Of a stretch of 64,000 nt of DNA, positions 41,891 to 49,681 are shown piece after piece. Below the pieces are notes generated by a model. That model was not told where the DNA came from and made no database searches. It saw only the letters and a program-made list of their open reading frames with translations. The position numbers and the translations under genes were made by a program. Location of the stretch: positions 37,753 to 101,752 of the forward strand of contig JBPCNO010000069.1 in assembly GCA_051001135.1 (NCBI GenBank). Direction: 5' to 3'. Position 1 is the first letter of the stretch, and each line of letters opens with the position of its first letter. Origin of the DNA: CAWHMN01 sp051001135 (GTDB taxonomy: Bacteria; Acidobacteriota; Terriglobia; Terriglobales; Acidobacteriaceae).

Positions 41891-44800
41891 ATGATCTTTG
41901 AGATTTCCCGAAAGCATTCAATGCGTCTGCGCACCGTTGCGCGCTGGCTTTTGTGCCTGCTGCTCGTGAGCATCGGTCTCACCCCGGGTGTGCTAGCCCA
42001 GAACGATCCGCCGATTCCGGCAGTTCACATCCGTGTTCACTACTTCAATCCGGACAACAACTACACCGGTTGGACGCTGTATGCGTTCAGTGACACGACT
42101 GAAGACCAGGGCAACTTCAACGGCGGCCCCGTTCAAGTAACCGGTAAAGACAGCTTCGGCGCGTATTTCGATGTAGGGGTCATCGCGAATGCGCAGAACG
42201 TCGGCATCATCATCCATCAGGGAAATCTCAAGGATCCGGGGCCGAACGAGATCGTGGATCCGGCCACCCAGGGAAATGAATATTGGCAGATCTCCGGCGA
42301 GTTTGGACTGCGCACGACGCAACCGCCGCTGCCCACCGGCGGCGACCCGGCGATTCCAGCCGGACATGCGCGCATCCACTACTACCGGCCGGATGGCGAC
42401 TATGCCGGTTGGATTCTCTATCCCTTCTTTGCCACCACCGATCCTACGGGAGATTTCTGCAATACCGATGACTACGTCGCCGGCTACGACGACTATGGCG
42501 CGTACTACGACGTAGGCGTGAATCCGTCGCTGAATGGCGGGCAGCTTGGCTTCATCATTCATAACTGCGCCACCAACGTGAAGGATCCGGGCCCCGACCA
42601 GCACCTGCAGATCGACCAGTTCAAGGAAGCCTGGGTCATCTCCGGGGACGCGACCGTATACACGACACAGCCGACCGCCGCGCAACTGCTCAACGCTGTC
42701 TTCAGCAAACAGCAGGCCTACTGGATGGACCGCAGCCGCATCGCCATTCAGCCCGCGTACCTGCAATCGGGCAACACCTACGCGATCAATGCAAGCCCGA
42801 ACGGTGGCTTGCAGATCACGAATACCGGCGTCACCGGTGGAACCCAGATCCCACTGCAGGCGGGCGGATCGCTCACCGCAGATGAGTTGACGCGCTATCC
42901 GCAGTTGGCAGGCTACGCGGTGTTGACGGTTGCGCCGAACGTGCAACTCTCCACCCTCAAGCAGGCGCTCAAAGGCCAGGTGGCACTCTCCGTGTTGGCC
43001 CAGGACGGCACATTGAAGTACGCCACCGGGCTGCAGACGGCGGGTGTCCTCGATGACCTCTACTACTATCGCGGCAAGCTTGGCGTGGTCCTCCGGCGTG
43101 ACAGTGAACATGACTGGTACGACTGGGACGATGAGGATTCCGGAGCCGTGAAGCTCAAGCTGTGGGCTCCCACCGCCCATAGCGTTTCACTGGAACTGTT
43201 CGATCACGCGACCGATACGGCGCCGGTCAAGACGATCCCGATGCGTGAGCATAACGGGGTCTGGGTGGCGCGCGGGGACAATGACTGGTCGGGTAAGTAT
43301 TACCTTTACGCGGTGAGCGTCTATGTGCCAGCCGATCTGGCGGTGGACACGAATGTGACCAGCGACCCGTATTCGATCGACATTGCCATCAACGGCGCCA
43401 AGAGCCGGATTACGGATCTCGGTTCCGACGACACCAAACCTGCGGGATGGAACCGTGTTCCCTCACCCGCGCTGCGCAGCCTGAACGACCTCAGCATTTA
43501 CGAGTTGCACATCCGGGATTTCAGCATCGGCGATCGGACGGTACCGGCTCAGGATCGCGGCATGTACGACGCCTTCGCCGACTTCCATTCCAACGGTATG
43601 CAGCACCTGCAGAGCCTCGCGCAGTCGGGCCTCAAGGCTGTACACCTCCTGCCCAGCTTCCATTTCGCCAGCATCAACGAAGACAAGACGACCTGGCAGA
43701 CGACCGGCGACCTCTCGCAATATCCACCTGATAGCGACCAGCAACAGGCTGCCGTGACGGCAATCCAGAGCAAGGACGCCTACAACTGGGGCTACGATCC
43801 GGTGCACTACATGACGCCGGAGGGCAGCTACGCGATCAATCCGGACAACCGGGTGCGGGAGTATCGCACCATGGTCGAAGGGCTGCATCAATCGGGTCTG
43901 CGGGTGATTCAGGATGTGGTCTTCAACCACACCAGCGCCGCCGGTGAATCGCCGAATTCGAATCTCGACGAGGTGGTGCCGGGCTACTATCACCGGCTGG
44001 ATACAAATGGCGCGCCAGAGTCAGGCTCCTGCTGTCCGGATACCGCGAGCGAACATCGCATGATGGAGAAGCTCATGATCGACACTCTGGTGCTGAATGC
44101 ACGCGAGTACAAGATCGACGGCTTCCGCGTCGACATCATGAGCTTCCACTTCGTCTACAACATGCAGCACATCCAGCAGGCGCTGCGTGCACTGACGCCG
44201 GATAGAGATGGCGTGGACGGCTCGAAGATCTATCTCTACGGCGAGGGTTTCAACTTCGGCGACACGGCGAACAACCAGATCGGCGTAAATGCCGACCAGG
44301 TGAACCTCTACGGCTATGGGATTGGCAGCTTCAATGACCGCATCCGGGACGGTATTCGCGGCGGCAGCCCCTTTACCGACGAGCGTGTGCAGGGATTTGC
44401 CACCGGTCTGGCGACAGATCCCAGCGCATATACCAGTTCGAATACCGGGCAAACCGACCAACTCAATACGCTGCTGCAGTATGCGGATTGGATCCGCGTC
44501 GGACTTACCGGCGACCTGCGCGATTTTACCTTCACCGATCGCACAGGAACGACCGTCACCGGCGCACACGTGGACTATAACGGGCAGCCCACGGGCTACA
44601 CCGCCTCCCCCATCGAAGCGGTCAACTACTGTTCGGTGCACGACAACCAGGATCTCTTCGACGCGGTGCAGCTCAAGTCGAGCTACACCGACTCCATTGC
44701 CACGCGCGCTCGGCGGCAGGTGATGGGGATGAGCCTGGTCCTTCTGGGCGAAGGGGTTCCCTTCTTCCAGGCAGGCGATGACCTGCTGCGCTCCAAGGAT

Positions 44801-45355
44801 ATGGACCAGAACAGCTACGATTCCGGCGACTGGTTCAACAAGATCGACTGGAGCGGACAGGGCGCAAACTGGGGCATCGGTCTGCCGCTGGCCAGCCAGA
44901 ACCAGAACCAATGGAGCATCATGCAGCCATTGCTTGCGAACGCGAGCTATAGTCCGCAGCCCGCGAATATCGCCTACAGTGGTCAGGCCTTCCAAGACCT
45001 GCTGGCGATCCGTTATAGCACTGATCTCTTCCGCATGCGCACCTTCGCCGAGGTGCAGCAGAACCTGTCCTTCCTCAACACCGGACAGACCCAGACGCCG
45101 GGGCTGATCGTGATGAAGCTGGATGCCAATAGCCGCAACTATGGAAGTTATAAGCACGTGGTCGTAGTGTTCAATGCGACCAACGCGGCGGTGACTTTCA
45201 CCGATGCGCGGTTACAAGGGCTGAAGCTTCACCTGCATCCAGTGCAGCAGAGTTCCAGCGACCCTGCGACACGCCAATCGAGCTTCAACAGCAAGAGCGG
45301 TGCCGCTAGCGTTCCTGCGCTGACGACGGCTGTCTTTGTAAGCGAGGCCAATTAA
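41891..45355 (+). CDS. pulA: Secreted pullulanase-type GH13 enzyme
   Basis: Hydrolyses alpha-1,6 branches of pullulan or starch. The 1154-residue protein has a signal peptide (about 11-36), two N-terminal PUD/CBM41-like domains (IRVHYFNPDNNYTGWTLYAF and ARIHYYRPDGDYAGWILYPF, each followed by GIIIH/GFIIH and KDPGP), a pullulanase N2-like region, a CBM48 (VKLKLWAPTAHSVSLELF) and a GH13 barrel. YNWGYDP (about 631-637) is the type I pullulanase signature; nucleophile Asp748 (FRVDIM), acid/base Glu785 (LYGEGF) and Asp918 (SVHDNQ) are visible. GGAG lies 7 nt upstream of the ATG. Confidence 0.95.
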   Translation: MIFEISRKHSMRLRTVARWLLCLLLVSIGLTPGVLAQNDPPIPAVHIRVHYFNPDNNYTGWTLYAFSDTTEDQGNFNGGPVQVTGKDSFGAYFDVGVIANAQNVGIIIHQGNLKDPGPNEIVDPATQGNEYWQISGEFGLRTTQPPLPTGGDPAIPAGHARIHYYRPDGDYAGWILYPFFATTDPTGDFCNTDDYVAGYDDYGAYYDVGVNPSLNGGQLGFIIHNCATNVKDPGPDQHLQIDQFKEAWVISGDATVYTTQPTAAQLLNAVFSKQQAYWMDRSRIAIQPAYLQSGNTYAINASPNGGLQITNTGVTGGTQIPLQAGGSLTADELTRYPQLAGYAVLTVAPNVQLSTLKQALKGQVALSVLAQDGTLKYATGLQTAGVLDDLYYYRGKLGVVLRRDSEHDWYDWDDEDSGAVKLKLWAPTAHSVSLELFDHATDTAPVKTIPMREHNGVWVARGDNDWSGKYYLYAVSVYVPADLAVDTNVTSDPYSIDIAINGAKSRITDLGSDDTKPAGWNRVPSPALRSLNDLSIYELHIRDFSIGDRTVPAQDRGMYDAFADFHSNGMQHLQSLAQSGLKAVHLLPSFHFASINEDKTTWQTTGDLSQYPPDSDQQQAAVTAIQSKDAYNWGYDPVHYMTPEGSYAINPDNRVREYRTMVEGLHQSGLRVIQDVVFNHTSAAGESPNSNLDEVVPGYYHRLDTNGAPESGSCCPDTASEHRMMEKLMIDTLVLNAREYKIDGFRVDIMSFHFVYNMQHIQQALRALTPDRDGVDGSKIYLYGEGFNFGDTANNQIGVNADQVNLYGYGIGSFNDRIRDGIRGGSPFTDERVQGFATGLATDPSAYTSSNTGQTDQLNTLLQYADWIRVGLTGDLRDFTFTDRTGTTVTGAHVDYNGQPTGYTASPIEAVNYCSVHDNQDLFDAVQLKSSYTDSIATRARRQVMGMSLVLLGEGVPFFQAGDDLLRSKDMDQNSYDSGDWFNKIDWSGQGANWGIGLPLASQNQNQWSIMQPLLANASYSPQPANIAYSGQAFQDLLAIRYSTDLFRMRTFAEVQQNLSFLNTGQTQTPGLIVMKLDANSRNYGSYKHVVVVFNATNAAVTFTDARLQGLKLHLHPVQQSSSDPATRQSSFNSKSGAASVPALTTAVFVSEAN

Positions 45356-45798
45356 CAGACGGTGCCGGAGTTGCACCCAGGCCGCCGGCGAATACTCATT
45401 CGCCGGCGGCTGGTCGCTGTTGATCATCCGCGATGGCGGTGCGCGGGTTCAGGACCTTAAAAGAGTTCCGGGGCTCGGGCGAAGGGATCGCCTCGAATAT
45501 CCTTGCGGACCGTCTGCAGAGGCTTGAGGCGGCAGGCATCATTACGGCGGAGTTGGGCGAAACCGACGGACGGAGGGTGCACTACCGGCTGACGGAAAAA
45601 GGGATTGATCTGGCGCCGGTGCTTCTGGAACTGCTGATTTGGGGAACGCGCCACGAGGAGACGGGGGCACCCTGCGCGCTGATCGCGGAGATGGCGAAGA
45701 ATCGAGAGCAAGTCCTCATGGAAGTCCGCCGGCGATGGAGAGAACGGGATTTGAGTCCGCTGCTGCCCCGGTTTGGGGACACTGGCGTGAATCATTGA
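45342..45798 (+). pseudogene. Decayed HxlR-family transcriptional regulator
   Basis: From ATG 45433 the frame reads MAVRGFRTLKEFRGSGEGIASNILADRLQRLEAAGIIT, the second half of an HxlR winged helix. The first half is found just upstream in another frame: CTQAAGEYSFAGGWSLLIIRD (about 45372-45434), matching the usual CPxAxALxxxGxxWSLLIIRD spacing. A two-base deletion at the RD/M junction would explain the break. The upstream frame has no ATG, GTG or TTG before the domain and meets a stop at 45339. The product from 45433, if made, lacks helix 1-2. Confidence 0.65.
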
Positions 45799-46032
45799 TC
45801 ACACTCGATGCGAAACCGGCGTCAGGCATCGGTGTTCCGGGTTGCAGAGGGATCGAACCGATTGTGCTGATCGGCACAGAGGCGACGGATAATTTTTTTT
45901 GCCGGGATGTCGATCTCGGGGCAGCCGGATCGACTATAGAGCAGGACTGGATAGGCAGGCGGGCTGGTTACGGGCAGCCGTTATGAGGGAACGATCTGCG
46001 CACGATGGCGCGAACTTGAGAAGGAGTGAAGC

Positions 46033-47148
46033 ATGAGCAAGGTACGGGTACTGGTGGGCACACGAAAGGGCGCGTTCGTCCTGACGTCCGACGGAAAGCG
46101 CGACAAGTGGGAGGTGAGCGGCCCTCATTTCGCGGGTTGGGAGATCTATCACGTCAAGGGATCGCCGGTTGATCCGGAACGGCTGTATGCGTCGCAGTCG
46201 AGCGGCTGGTCCGGGCAGGTGATCCAGCGCTCCAATGATGGCGGTAAGACGTGGGAGCCGGTGGACAACAAGTTCGTGTACGACGGCGTCCCCGGCACGC
46301 ACCAGTGGTACGACGGGACGCCCCATCCCTGGGAGTTCAAGCGTGTCTGGCACCTTGAGCCGTCGCTGACCGACCTGGATACCGTGTACGCCGGCGTGGA
46401 GGATGCGGCCTTGTTCCGCTCAACCGACGGCGGCAAGAGCTGGCTGGAGCTCTCCGGACTGCGCGGCCACGGCTCCGGGCCGCACTGGCAGCCGGGCGCC
46501 GGAGGAATGTGCCTGCACACGATCATCGAAGACCCGACCAATCCTGACCGGATCTATATCGCCATCTCGGCTGCGGGGGCCTTCCGCACCGACGACGCCG
46601 GCAAGACGTGGCAGCCGATCAACCAGGGACTCAGGTCGCAATATATTCCGGACCCGAACGCCGAGGTCGGCCACTGTGTTCATCACATTGCGATGCACCG
46701 GTCGCGTCCGGGTGTGCTGTTCATGCAGAAGCATTGGGACGTCATGCGGAGCGACAATGGCGGCGAGTTGTGGCAGGAGGTCAGCGGAAATCTGCCGACT
46801 GACTTCGGCTTCGCCATCGACGTGCACGCGCACGAGCCGGACACTATCTATGTCGTTCCCATCAAGAGCGACTCGGAGCACTATCCGCTCGAGGGAAAGC
46901 TGCGCGTCTACCGCAGCCGCACCGGCGGAAACGAGTGGGAGCCGCTCACCAAAGGCCTGCCGCAAAGCGACTGTTACGTGAACGTGTTGCGCGACGCGAT
47001 GGGGGTCGACACGCTCGACACATGCGGTGTGTACTTCGGTACCACCGGCGGGCAGGTGTACGCATCGGCGGACGCCGGGGATAGCTGGGCGCCCATCGTG
47101 CGTGATCTTCCCGCCGTGCTTTCCGTCGAGGTCCAGACGCTGTCATGA
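46033..47148 (+). CDS. BNR/sortilin-like beta-propeller protein
   Basis: The 371-residue protein has repeated Asp-box/BNR motifs: SNDGGKTWEPVD, STDGGKSWLELS, TDDAGKTWQPIN, SDNGGELWQEVS, and SADAGDSWAPIV. It begins VRVLVGTRKGAFVLTSDGKRDKW. There is no signal peptide. Such proteins are often called sialidase-like or exo-alpha-sialidase, but no sialidase catalytic set is evident, so the enzymatic name should not be used. GAGAAGGAG precedes the ATG. The stop overlaps the start of a MoaD-like gene (ATGA), implying coupled synthesis. Confidence 0.85.
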   Translation: MSKVRVLVGTRKGAFVLTSDGKRDKWEVSGPHFAGWEIYHVKGSPVDPERLYASQSSGWSGQVIQRSNDGGKTWEPVDNKFVYDGVPGTHQWYDGTPHPWEFKRVWHLEPSLTDLDTVYAGVEDAALFRSTDGGKSWLELSGLRGHGSGPHWQPGAGGMCLHTIIEDPTNPDRIYIAISAAGAFRTDDAGKTWQPINQGLRSQYIPDPNAEVGHCVHHIAMHRSRPGVLFMQKHWDVMRSDNGGELWQEVSGNLPTDFGFAIDVHAHEPDTIYVVPIKSDSEHYPLEGKLRVYRSRTGGNEWEPLTKGLPQSDCYVNVLRDAMGVDTLDTCGVYFGTTGGQVYASADAGDSWAPIVRDLPAVLSVEVQTLS

Positions 47149-47453
47149 GCGAAAATATCATCCGGGTCGAACTCCCGGCCCATCTGCGGACGCTGGCGCA
47201 CGTCAACGGCGAGGTGAAGCTCGATGTCGAGGGCGTGGTCACGCACGCCTCGGTACTTGACGCGCTCGAAGTGCGGTATCCCATGCTCTGCGGGACGATT
47301 CGCGATCATGTCACGCGACAGCGCCGGCCATTCCTGCGCTTCTTCGCCTGCGAGCATGATCTCTCCCATGAGCCGCCGAACGCTCCACTGCCCGACGCGG
47401 TGGCGTCGGGCGCGGAGTCTCTTCTCATCATTGGGGCTATAGCAGGCGGCTGA
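47145..47453 (+). CDS. MoaD/ThiS-like ubiquitin-fold protein
   Basis: The 102-residue protein has a beta-grasp layout (IRVELPAHLRTLAHVNGEVKLDVEG, ASVLDALEVRYPML) and ends with the required C-terminal Gly-Gly (LLIIGAIAGG). MoaD/ThiS-family proteins are adenylated or thiocarboxylated at this diglycine to deliver sulfur or act as protein modifiers. No moaE, thiF or thiG gene is adjacent. ATGA overlap with the BNR-repeat gene suggests that the propeller is its partner or target. Confidence 0.85.
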   Translation: MSENIIRVELPAHLRTLAHVNGEVKLDVEGVVTHASVLDALEVRYPMLCGTIRDHVTRQRRPFLRFFACEHDLSHEPPNAPLPDAVASGAESLLIIGAIAGG

Positions 47454-47518
47454 TCTGGTCAGCAGCGCGGCGAAGTTGCCCACCCCAGAAGAGCGTTTAA
47501 ACATTGGAGGATAGATTC

Positions 47519-47926
47519 ATGCAAGGGGAGACTCTCATCACGCCGGTCTCGAATAAGGGACTCTGGACCGGACGCGTCCTGAGCGCACTGATCGTAGCAT
47601 TCCTGGCCTTGGATGCCGTCATGAAATTCGTGAAACCGCCTCCTGTCGTGGAGGCATTCGCTCATCTGGGCTGGCCCATCAGTCTCTCAATCGTTCTGGG
47701 AATCGTATTGCTGGCTTGTACTGCCATCTACGCCATCCCGCGCACGTCGGTGCTCGGCGCGCTCCTGCTTACGGGCTATCTGGGCGGCGCCGTCGCTACC
47801 CACCTGCGCATCGGCGATCCCTTCGTCAGCCACGCATTGTTCCCAATTTATATGGGCGTGCTGGTCTGGACAGGTATTTTTCTGCGCGACGACCGGCTGC
47901 GCGCACTCATTCCTCTGCGGAACTAG
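47519..47926 (+). CDS. DoxX-like four-helix membrane protein
   Basis: The 135-residue protein has four transmembrane helices (about 18-35, 48-66, 75-93 and 103-120) with VEAFAHLGWP and HALFPIYMGVLVWTG, typical of DoxX-like proteins. Function unknown. ATG 47519 has GGAGG 8 nt upstream. It is followed 70 nt later by a second DoxX-like gene. Confidence 0.8.
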   Translation: MQGETLITPVSNKGLWTGRVLSALIVAFLALDAVMKFVKPPPVVEAFAHLGWPISLSIVLGIVLLACTAIYAIPRTSVLGALLLTGYLGGAVATHLRIGDPFVSHALFPIYMGVLVWTGIFLRDDRLRALIPLRN

Positions 47927-47995
47927 GCCGCCCGACGGCTGAGCTTGAGCTACAAAGCTCGTAAATGCCCAACTCATCGAACGGAGCCAACTCGA

Positions 47996-48454
47996 ATGAA
48001 GATAGTCGCAGTCATCGCGCGAATCCTACTTGGGCTGATATTTTTCGTATTCGGGCTGAACGGGTTTCTCCACTTCCTTCACGGGTCCCTGCCCAACGGC
48101 GTCGCTGGCGCCTTCATCGGCGCTCTCGTCCAGTCTCATTATGATCTCTTCGTAGCGGGAGTCCAGTTGCTCGCGGGCGCTCTCCTGCTGATTGATCGCT
48201 TCGTACCCCTGGCGCTGACCTTACTTGGACCAATACTCGTCAATATCCTGGTCTACCATCTGACGATGCAACCAAGCGGTGCGCAACCGGGCATTTTCGC
48301 AACGATCCTATGGCTGGTGCTTGCGTGGAGATTCCGCGCGTACTTTGCGCCTTTATTCGCGCAGAAAGCCATCCTTGATAGAAACGACTTAGATAGGAAC
48401 GACTTAGCTCGCATCGCGACGCAGCCATTGGGGGAACGTACAGATCCCAATTAA
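47996..48454 (+). CDS. DoxX-family membrane protein
   Basis: The 152-residue protein has helices at the start (VIARILLGLIFFVFGLNGFLHF), middle (YDLFVAGVQLLAGALLLID, LALTLLGPILVNILVYH) and about 100-120, with a polar tail containing a short repeat (DRNDLDRNDL). The FGLNGF segment is typical of DoxX/SURF4-like proteins. GGAG lies upstream of ATG 47996. Confidence 0.8.
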   Translation: MKIVAVIARILLGLIFFVFGLNGFLHFLHGSLPNGVAGAFIGALVQSHYDLFVAGVQLLAGALLLIDRFVPLALTLLGPILVNILVYHLTMQPSGAQPGIFATILWLVLAWRFRAYFAPLFAQKAILDRNDLDRNDLARIATQPLGERTDPN

Positions 48455-48579
48455 ACCAACGAAAACGCCACTAGCGGATTGATCGCGCCGGAGGACCGCC
48501 CATCTTTGCATCGCGCCATCGGCCGCAATTTGAGTTTGCAATTTTGTATGAAAATCAACCACTGAAAACGGAGCCAATC

Positions 48580-49002
48580 ATGAAAGAAATGACACCCTAC
48601 CTGAACTTCAACGGAAACTGTCGCGAGGCCATGACCTTCTATGCAGAGTGTCTTGGGGCAGAGCTGCAGATCATGCCGTTCTCCCAAGCGCCGAAAGATC
48701 AGTTCAACTTCCCGGAGGAAGCAAAGGACAAAGTCATGCACGCGAGACTGACAAAGGGTTCCGCGGTTTTGATGGCGTCCGACTGCCCGCCCGGAATGCC
48801 CCTTCAGCAGGGCAACAACTTCTCCGTCAGCGTCAACTGCGACGGTTCCGAGGAAGTCGATCGCCTGTTCGCGGCACTTGGGAAAAACGGCAATGCCATG
48901 ATGCCTGCGCAGGATACGTTCTGGGGCGCTCACTTTGGAATGCTCACAGATCAGTTCGGCATCAACTGGATGTTTAACTTCGACAAGCCAAAACAAGCGT
49001 AG
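48580..49002 (+). CDS. PhnB-like VOC-family protein
   Basis: The 140-residue protein has TPYLNFNGNCREAMTFYAECLG, HARLTKGSAVLMASDCPPG and FWGAHFGMLTDQFGINWMFNF, matching PhnB/3-demethylubiquinone-like VOC proteins. The family fold binds a metal, but many members lack a known reaction. ATG 48580 has GGAG 8 nt upstream. It follows the two DoxX-like genes on the same strand. Confidence 0.85.
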   Translation: MKEMTPYLNFNGNCREAMTFYAECLGAELQIMPFSQAPKDQFNFPEEAKDKVMHARLTKGSAVLMASDCPPGMPLQQGNNFSVSVNCDGSEEVDRLFAALGKNGNAMMPAQDTFWGAHFGMLTDQFGINWMFNFDKPKQA

Positions 49003-49267
49003 GCTGAGCCTGCTTCAAGCAGGTGTACCGCAGGTGCATGCCAGAGGGGTGCGCAGGATGTTCTGCGCGCCACCACCGCAACGGGAGAAATGCTCCAGCC
49101 CTTCAACCATGCACTGGTCAGGACTGTGATGTGTGCCGCCGTTTGCGCTCTGGCATCATCTGCTCGTACGCAAGACCGTCCCGTTGATCTGCGGGTCTGC
49201 CTGCAAGTAGAGTTCTTTGAGAAGTCCGAGGCGAGTACGGGGAGCGCTGGGTAGAATCGTGCAGATG

Positions 49268-49621
49268 TCAATCCGGCAGAGGCTGGCTCCCGTCTTGCTC
49301 CCGGACCGCATGAATAGCGCGGCGAATAAGCTCCGAGGAAGGCGTGCCAGTTCGTTGTTCTCCCTCCAGGTAGGTGCGGCATCCCAGGCCGAAAGCCTGG
49401 GCCTTACGCGCTTCCGGCTCCACATCCGTGCCATCGATACGGACGGTGGGCGAGCCCAGGAAGCCGAGCGTCCGGGCCTCTTCAGCCGTTCCGACTTTGA
49501 TCTCCAGCACGTCCGCGAGAACACCTTCCTGCCGCAGTGTGTCACGGACCAATTGCATGGTTGGCTCGTGGTTCGGACAACCTGCGAAGTACAGCACTTC
49601 CACCTTCACGATGTCACCCAT
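49268..49621 (-). CDS. Thioredoxin-like small protein with CPNH motif
   Basis: The 117-residue protein (MGDIVKVEVLYFAGCPNHEPTM) has a thioredoxin-fold start with CPNH in place of CxxC, then LEIKVGTAEEARTLGFLGSPTVRIDGTDVEP, where GSPTVRIDG supplies the cis-Pro loop. Only one motif Cys is present, so a disulfide-reductase role is doubtful. Similar proteins occur near metal-resistance genes. The frame is open to 49681, but the internal ATG 49621 begins the domain. It follows the M13 peptidase on the same strand. Confidence 0.72.
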   Translation of the reverse strand: MGDIVKVEVLYFAGCPNHEPTMQLVRDTLRQEGVLADVLEIKVGTAEEARTLGFLGSPTVRIDGTDVEPEARKAQAFGLGCRTYLEGEQRTGTPSSELIRRAIHAVREQDGSQPLPD

Positions 49622-49681
49622 TTCCGCAGGAGATCCGTGCACGTCCGCGGATCGTGCGAGGAACGACAGCCCTTCCGGCAT

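Noticed and set aside
41993..43180. 395-codon minus-strand frame opposite the pullulanase
   Set aside because: Repetitive Val/Arg/Ile composition with no domain; opposite the CBM-like region of a clear GH13 enzyme.
45868..45900. Intrinsic terminator with T8 tract
   Set aside because: Only a 5-bp stem (TGTGC/GCACA) can be drawn and it is too far from the T run to act as a typical terminator.
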